A stretch of 47,159 nucleotides of DNA from Nocardia sp. (GTDB lineage: Bacteria > Actinomycetota > Actinomycetes > Mycobacteriales > Mycobacteriaceae), in NCBI RefSeq assembly GCF_025465275.1, contig NZ_JAODNK010000125.1, forward strand, positions 1 to 47,159, in the 5' to 3' direction. Under the pieces are notes generated by a model that searched no databases, was not told where the DNA came from, and was given only the letters and a program-made list of their open reading frames with translations. Both the position numbers and the translations under genes were made by a program. Numbering within the stretch: position 1 is the stretch's first letter; each line of letters begins with the position of its first letter. Below are positions 42,399-47,159 of this stretch, one piece after another.

Positions 42399-42418
42399 TC
42401 GATACAGTCGTGTATCGA
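42399..42418. promoter_or_regulatory. Palindrome TCGATACA-N4-TGTATCGA between divergent genes
   Basis: Two perfect 8-base arms around GTCG, in the 80-bp gap between the glycosylase and FAD dehydrogenase genes, 26 bases before the latter's start. It looks like an operator for a TetR-type dimer, but no regulator gene is adjacent; it may affect either gene. Confidence 0.65.
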
Positions 42419-42443
42419 GTTTCTACAACCCTAGGGAACAGGC

Positions 42444-44108
42444 ATGATCGAGAACCCGGATGTCATCGTCGTCGGCGCCGGTCTGGCCGGTCTCGTCGCC
42501 ACGCACGAACTGGTCAAGGCGGGTCGCCGGGTGCTGGTGGTGGATCAGGAGAACCGCGCCAATCTGGGCGGGCAGGCGTTCTGGTCGCTGGGCGGCCTGT
42601 TCTTCGTGGACAGTCCCGAGCAGCGGCGATTGGGCGTGAAGGACTCCCTCGAGCTGGCCATGCAGGACTGGCTGGGCTCGGCGGGCTTCGACCGCGAGGA
42701 CGAGGACCACTGGGGTCGCCAGTGGGCCAAGGCCTATGTCGAATTCGCCGCCGGCGAGAAGCGGCAGTACCTGTACGACCTCGGGCTGCGGGTGACACCG
42801 CTGGTCGGCTGGGCCGAGCGCGGCGGTGAGTTCGCCGACGGCCACGGCAATTCCGTACCGCGCTTCCACCTCACCTGGGGCACCGGGCCCGAAGTGGTGC
42901 GCGTCTTCCTGGAGCCGGTGCTCGCCGCCGAGAAGCGCGGGCAGGTCGGATTCGCATTCCGGCATCGCGTCGACGAACTCGTGGTCACCGATGACGTCGT
43001 GACCGGCGTGCGCGGCAGCATCCTGGAGCCCTCCGATGCCGAACGCGGTGTGGCCTCGTCCCGGAATATCGTGAGCGAGTTCGAGATCGCGGCCCAGGCG
43101 GTCATCGTCACCTCCGGTGGCATCGGCCACAATCACGACCTGATTCGCGCCAACTGGCCGGTGGATCGGCTGGGACCCTGCCCGGAGTACATGATTTCGG
43201 GTGTACCCGCCCATGTGGACGGTCGCATGCTCGGCATTACCGAGGCCGCGGGCGGGCGCATCGTGAACCGGGATCGCATGTGGCACTACACCGAAGGCAT
43301 CCACAACTGGAATCCGGTCTGGCCCGATCACGCCATCCGCATCATTCCCGGACCGTCCTCGCTGTGGTTCGACGCCAATGGAAAGCGTATGCCCGCACCG
43401 TGTTTCCCTGGTTTCGACACCAATGCCACCATGAAGCAGATCCTGTCCACCGGTTACGACTACTCGTGGTTCATCCTGGATCAGTCGATCATCGAGAAGG
43501 AGTTCGCGCTCTCCGGCTCCGAGCAGAACCCCGACATCACCGGTAAGGACCTGAAACTCACGCTCAAGAGCCGGGTCGCCAAGGGTGCGCCGGGCCCGGT
43601 GGAGGCGTTCAAGAAGCACGGCGTCGACTTCGTGGTCGCGGACACTCTCGCGGATCTTGTTGCGGGCATGAACAAGATCTCCCGCGGACCGCATCTGGAC
43701 TTCGCCGATATCGAGCGCCAGGTCGTCGCCCGCGACCGCGATACCGAGCACAAGTTCAGCAAGGACGGCCAACTCATGGCCATCGGCAATGCGCGGCGCT
43801 ACCTCGGTGACAAGCTGGGCCGCGTCGCGACCCCGCACAAGATCCTGGATCCGGCGCACGGCCCGCTCATCGCGGTCCGGCTCAATATCCTGACCCGAAA
43901 GACCCTGGGCGGCTTGCAGACCAACCTCGACTCGCAGGTGATCCGCCCGGACGGCAGCGCCTTCGAGGGCCTGTACGCGGCCGGCGAGGTCGCCGGCTTC
44001 GGTGGCGGCGGCGTACACGGCTACAACGCCCTGGAGGGCACGTTCCTGGGCGGCTGCATCTTCTCCGGCCGGGCCGCCGGCCGGGCGCTTGGCCGCACCC
44101 TGAAATAA
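42444..44108 (+). CDS. KstD-like FAD-binding dehydrogenase
   Basis: Protein of 554 residues of the FAD-dependent fumarate-reductase/3-ketosteroid-dehydrogenase superfamily. The dinucleotide fold is VIVVGAGLAGLVATHEL, followed by the acidic residue in VLVVDQE and the GGQAFWSLGG FAD-contact block. The C-terminal LYAAGEVAGFGGGGVHGYNALEG matches the family's second FAD motif, and the length agrees with Rv0785-like proteins of mycobacteria. Those are called 'FAD-binding dehydrogenase' with unproved substrate; steroid-ring or similar dehydrogenation is likely only by analogy. The ATG at 42444 stands behind AGGGAACAGGC. The operator-like palindrome at 42399 lies just before it. Confidence 0.88.
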   Translation: MIENPDVIVVGAGLAGLVATHELVKAGRRVLVVDQENRANLGGQAFWSLGGLFFVDSPEQRRLGVKDSLELAMQDWLGSAGFDREDEDHWGRQWAKAYVEFAAGEKRQYLYDLGLRVTPLVGWAERGGEFADGHGNSVPRFHLTWGTGPEVVRVFLEPVLAAEKRGQVGFAFRHRVDELVVTDDVVTGVRGSILEPSDAERGVASSRNIVSEFEIAAQAVIVTSGGIGHNHDLIRANWPVDRLGPCPEYMISGVPAHVDGRMLGITEAAGGRIVNRDRMWHYTEGIHNWNPVWPDHAIRIIPGPSSLWFDANGKRMPAPCFPGFDTNATMKQILSTGYDYSWFILDQSIIEKEFALSGSEQNPDITGKDLKLTLKSRVAKGAPGPVEAFKKHGVDFVVADTLADLVAGMNKISRGPHLDFADIERQVVARDRDTEHKFSKDGQLMAIGNARRYLGDKLGRVATPHKILDPAHGPLIAVRLNILTRKTLGGLQTNLDSQVIRPDGSAFEGLYAAGEVAGFGGGGVHGYNALEGTFLGGCIFSGRAAGRALGRTLK

Positions 44109-44264
44109 CCGGATCAGTTCGGTCGCCGCCGCCCGGATATCGGAACGGGCGGTGGGCGACAACTGATTTCGTGCGGTCCGGGTAACTCCGGGGTACCCCC
44201 AAAATCGGTTCGGCACCTGACCGCCACTACGCGTCCGCGACCGGCAACGGCTCTGAGCCGCGCG

Positions 44265-44786
44265 CTAGAGTTCCGGAGAGGCGGAATTGAACCAGCCGTA
44301 GCAGTCCTTGCGGAGCAAGAGCGCCAGCACGGTGCCGGATGCCATGATGCCGATTAGCACACCGAACGGGCTTACCCCCGTGGGCATTTCGGCCGATACC
44401 AGCGTGAACACGCCGAAGAATGCCTGCAGGCTGGCCAATCCCAGCGCCGCGACCCACACCCACGGTGCGCGCAGCCCGAAAAGCAGTGCCACACCGCCGG
44501 TCAGCCAGGCGGCGAGGAAATGGCCGGCGCTCCCCAGCACACCGTCGACGCCGTCCGGCAGCGCCAGCAGGCCCTGCATGAACGCGAATCCCGTTGTGGC
44601 CAGCGCGGCGTACCGCGTTTCCCGCACCTTCACGGGCAAGGCGATCTCGGAGTTATTACGGCGAATATTCCGGACCACACCGATAAATCGATTGAAAATC
44701 GTGACAGGAACACCGTTCCCCGCATGGGCCGGAGAGATTTCCCTCTCGTCGACCACAGCCGAATGCGAACTCACAGCACTCCTCAT
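44265..44786 (-). CDS. Membrane protein, unknown
   Basis: Protein of 173 residues. The first 60 residues are polar; helices follow at about 60-75, 80-100, 105-125 and 140-160. AGGGG lies eight bases before the ATG at 44786. It resembles small DUF-type membrane proteins of Nocardia but I cannot place it in a named family. It stands alone between the FAD dehydrogenase and the permease, with the hairpin at 44934 upstream. Confidence 0.65.
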   Translation of the reverse strand: MRSAVSSHSAVVDEREISPAHAGNGVPVTIFNRFIGVVRNIRRNNSEIALPVKVRETRYAALATTGFAFMQGLLALPDGVDGVLGSAGHFLAAWLTGGVALLFGLRAPWVWVAALGLASLQAFFGVFTLVSAEMPTGVSPFGVLIGIMASGTVLALLLRKDCYGWFNSASPEL

Positions 44787-44933
44787 CGAGTAACCCCTGG
44801 TTGCGCGCCCCCTGCGAACGCACAGATTCAGACGCTAACCAAATGTTTCAGTGCTGGACAATCGAGTTCGCGAAGTTATGACCATGGCCACAGCGCATAG
44901 CAAGCAGCGCAAACAGTGATCTCGAACACATAA

Positions 44934-44962
44934 CGGCCGCACACGATTTCCGTGTGCGGCCG
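44934..44962 (-). terminator. Terminator after the asparagine permease gene
   Basis: A perfect 12-bp stem, CGGCCGCACACG at 44934-44945 with its complement at 44951-44962, and the loop ATTTC. It lies about 50 bases beyond the permease stop on the minus strand. Confidence 0.75.
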
Positions 44963-45014
44963 CTGTAAGTGCAGGTGAGTCAGTAAATCTCAGTCTACCG
45001 CCGAAAGCTGGAAA

Positions 45015-46487
45015 CTACTTGTCGTCCATCGGAATCGGCGGAATCACCGGGAATTCACCGGTGTAGCCGGCCCGCTCCTCGGCGATGGCCAGCACCCGCG
45101 GCGCGGCGAACTTCCACCCGATCATCAAGGCGGGCACGATGAGTACGAGGCTGCCGACGGTCCAGCTGCCGACCGGGTGATCGAAGGCCATGAGCACCAG
45201 CACGGCGAACAGGAACACGAGGGTCGCGATGCCCGTGTAGGGAGCGCCCCACATGCGGAACGCCGGACGCTCCGCGGTGCCCTGCTTCCACCACCACCAC
45301 AGCTTCAGCTGGCAGGCCACGATGGTGGCCCATGACGCCAGAATGCCCAGCGAAGCCACATTCAGCACGATCTCGAAGGCTTCGTCGGGCACAACGTAAT
45401 TGAGCCCCACACCGCAGAGCGCGATGGCGCTGGTGAGCAGGATGCCGCCGTAGGGCACACCGGCGCTGGACATGCGGGCGGTGAACTTCGGCGCGCTGCC
45501 GTTCATCGCCATCGAGCGCAGAATGCGTCCCGTGGAGTAGAGACCCGCGTTGAGGCTGGAGAGCGCGGCGGTCAGCACGACGAAGTTCATAATCGAACCC
45601 ATGTGTGCCACACCGACTTTGCTGAAGAAGGTGACAAATGGGCTCTCGCCGGATTTGTACGCGGTGTAGGGCAGCAGCAGCGCCAGCAGAATCACCGAAC
45701 CGCAGTAGAAGACCGCGATACGCACGATCACCGAGTTGATGGCCCGCGGCATGATCTTCGCCGGATTCTCGGTCTCACCGGCGGCGATACCGACCATTTC
45801 GACTGCGGCATAAGCGAACACCACACCCGAGGTGACGGTGATGATCGGCAGGATGCCCGTGGGGAACCAGCCGCCGGCCTCGCTCACCATGCGGAAGCCG
45901 GTGCTCTGGCCTTCGACCTGGAAGCGACCCGCCAGGAAGACGGTGCCCACCACCAGGAAGGTGGCCAGGGCGAGCACCTTGATCATGGCGGCCCAGAATT
46001 CCATCTCGCCGAACCACTTCACCGAGGCCAGGTTGATGCCCAGCACGATGATCAGCGCGCCCAGTGCCAGAATCCACTGTGCGACAGGCTCGAACGGCCC
46101 CCAGTAGTGCAGATACGTTGCGACAGCGGTGGTATCGACAATGCCGGTCATGGACCAGTTCAGGAAGTACATCCAGCCTGCGACGAAAGCTGCCTTCTCC
46201 CCGAAGAATTCGCGCGCATAGGAGACGAACGAGCCCGAGGACGGGCGGTGCAGCACCAGTTCGCCCAGCGCGCGCAGGATGAAGAAGACGAAAACGCCAC
46301 AGATCAGATACACCAGGAACAATGTCGGTCCCGCGGTGTTCAGGCGTCCGCCCGCACCGAGGAACAGGCCGGTTCCGATGGCGCCACCGATGGCGATCAT
46401 CTGCAACTGCCGCGGCTTGAGGGCCTTGTGATAGCCGCTGTCTTCGGCAGTGAGATTTGTTGTGGCCTGTGTCCGGATCTCGGTCAT
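45015..46487 (-). CDS. ansP: L-asparagine permease
   Basis: Protein of 490 residues with about 12 membrane helices, of the APC superfamily. The first half matches the mycobacterial AnsP asparagine permeases closely: GYHKALKPRQLQMIAIGGAI, then LHRPSSGSFVSYAREFFGEK and VAGWMYFLNWSMTGIVDTT. Family helices with the APC signature AIGGAIGTGLFLGAGG are present. It imports an amino acid, most likely asparagine, with protons. D-serine/D-alanine/glycine carriers (CycA) are close relatives, so the substrate is not certain. The ATG at 46487 follows GGAGGG at about 11 bases; a longer GTG start at 46508 is less likely. A terminator lies 50 bases downstream. Confidence 0.9.
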   Translation of the reverse strand: MTEIRTQATTNLTAEDSGYHKALKPRQLQMIAIGGAIGTGLFLGAGGRLNTAGPTLFLVYLICGVFVFFILRALGELVLHRPSSGSFVSYAREFFGEKAAFVAGWMYFLNWSMTGIVDTTAVATYLHYWGPFEPVAQWILALGALIIVLGINLASVKWFGEMEFWAAMIKVLALATFLVVGTVFLAGRFQVEGQSTGFRMVSEAGGWFPTGILPIITVTSGVVFAYAAVEMVGIAAGETENPAKIMPRAINSVIVRIAVFYCGSVILLALLLPYTAYKSGESPFVTFFSKVGVAHMGSIMNFVVLTAALSSLNAGLYSTGRILRSMAMNGSAPKFTARMSSAGVPYGGILLTSAIALCGVGLNYVVPDEAFEIVLNVASLGILASWATIVACQLKLWWWWKQGTAERPAFRMWGAPYTGIATLVFLFAVLVLMAFDHPVGSWTVGSLVLIVPALMIGWKFAAPRVLAIAEERAGYTGEFPVIPPIPMDDK

Positions 46488-46660
46488 ACGCCGGTTAACC
46501 CTCCGCAATCGTGTATTGGGCCGTCCGAGAGTACCTTGCCATTAGCTGGGAGCCACAACGCCGCTCCGAGCTGGGAAAACAACTGTTCACTCGACCGAAC
46601 ACTCCCACCACTGGGGTTCCAAACCCCTACCCGCCCGGGCCTCGGCGTTAAAGTCCGTCC

Positions 46661-47159
46661 ATGAGGCGCATGCGAAGGCATTCCTGGAGCGGCGTCGGCG
46701 CCGCGCTGCTACTGCTACTCGGCCTGGCCACCTCCTGCTCGTCCGATTCGGACTCGCAGCAGGCGACCTGTGCCACCTCCCCCAACGGCACTCCGCTCAG
46801 CGCATCCACGGGTAGCGGCCCCACCAGCACTAATCTGAGCCTGAACCCCGAGATAGCGACCGGCTATCGCACGGGGATGAAACCCGTGCACACCAATACC
46901 TTCGCGGTCTCCACCGCGAACCCGGTCTCCACCGAGGCGGCCTGCAAGGTGCTGGAGAACGGCGGAACGGCTGCGGACGCGCTCATCGTGGCGCAGACCG
47001 TGCTCGGATTGGTGGAGCCGCAGGCCACCGGGATCGGCGGCGGCGCGTTCATGCTCTACTACGACGCCACGACCAAGCAGATCGACGCCTATGACGGCCG
47101 CGAAACCGCGCCGGCCGCCGCCACGCCGGACTATCTGCACTGGATCAGCGCCACCGACC
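46661..47159 (+). CDS. Gamma-glutamyltransferase lipoprotein, N-terminal part, cut by the window edge
   Basis: The frame opens MRRMRRHSWSGVG and a hydrophobic run, then TSC at about residue 26, a lipobox-type cysteine, so it is an exported lipoprotein. After a serine/threonine-rich linker the family pattern begins: VSTANPVSTEAACKVLENGG, then AADALIVAQTVLGLVEPQAT and GIGGGAFMLYYDA. These match the large-subunit start of gamma-glutamyltranspeptidase, which cleaves gamma-glutamyl amide bonds such as in glutathione; in actinobacteria mycothiol-related or peptide substrates are possible. The self-cleaving threonine lies outside the window. ATG at 46661 or 46670 starts it, with no clear ribosome site, so it may be leaderless. 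Confidence 0.88.
   Translation, partial: MRRMRRHSWSGVGAALLLLLGLATSCSSDSDSQQATCATSPNGTPLSASTGSGPTSTNLSLNPEIATGYRTGMKPVHTNTFAVSTANPVSTEAACKVLENGGTAADALIVAQTVLGLVEPQATGIGGGAFMLYYDATTKQIDAYDGRETAPAAATPDYLHWISATD

Noticed and set aside
44180..44210. GGGGTACCCC palindrome after the FAD dehydrogenase gene
   Set aside because: Only ten bases and common in GC-rich DNA; not clearly linked to the repeats at 5044 and 6511.

Overview
The window is high-GC actinobacterial chromosome, most likely from a Nocardia-like member of the Mycobacteriales. Supporting signs are frequent GTG starts, the conserved uvrC-rapZ-yvcK-whiA and gap-pgk-tpi blocks in the order known from mycobacteria, an AnsP-type asparagine permease, a secreted LIP-family lipase, a MFS_3 exporter, a BlaI/M56 pair and a KstD-like flavoprotein. 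The genus is an inference from gene content. No rRNA, tRNA or CRISPR array was seen.

Left part (1-5.0 kb): a thiolase gene leaves the left edge. It is followed by an accessory stretch with a scrap of an IS30-type transposase, an unknown acidic protein, a DinB-fold protein, and a short IS1182-like element (2768-4063). That element has 13-bp inverted ends, a 6-bp target duplication and a transposase lacking its N-terminal half. A small serine-recombinase-like protein comes next. From 5.1 to 8.5 kb, an exported erythromycin-esterase-like protein is followed by a sensor kinase and a NarL-type regulator. The same 4-nt-loop GGGG/CCCC hairpin precedes both the esterase and the kinase.

8.5-16.9 kb: a MFS_3 exporter, a nested tandem repeat (153-bp units built of about 20-bp monomers), a TetR regulator divergent from a secreted lipase with a candidate operator between them, a META-domain lipoprotein, a DEDD exonuclease and a single-chain alpha-beta E1 dehydrogenase.

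16.9-22.4 kb: a BlaI-type regulon with three related palindromes. One lies before an M56 metalloprotease, which also has a coupled 10-codon leader; one lies before blaI; one lies between the two converging gene ends. An ACT-domain protein, a membrane protein-kinase-regulator operon and a bacterial-type poly(ADP-ribose) glycohydrolase follow.

22.4-31.5 kb: a Kup potassium transporter, a galactose-oxidase-like radical-copper protein with five N-terminal FG-GAP-like repeats, small secreted proteins, an isoprenylcysteine-methyltransferase-like membrane protein, a DUF5685-like protein with an extremely cysteine-rich tail, a histidine-phosphatase lipoprotein, a 52-residue exported peptide and an amidinotransferase.

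31.5-40.3 kb is housekeeping: a DivIVA-like protein, tpiA-pgk-gap (lower glycolysis), then whiA-yvcK-rapZ with overlapping genes, and uvrC. The rest (40.4-47.2 kb) has two small secreted proteins, a YcaQ-type glycosylase, a KstD-like FAD dehydrogenase behind a 20-bp palindrome, a membrane protein, an asparagine permease, and the start of a gamma-glutamyltransferase lipoprotein cut by the right edge.
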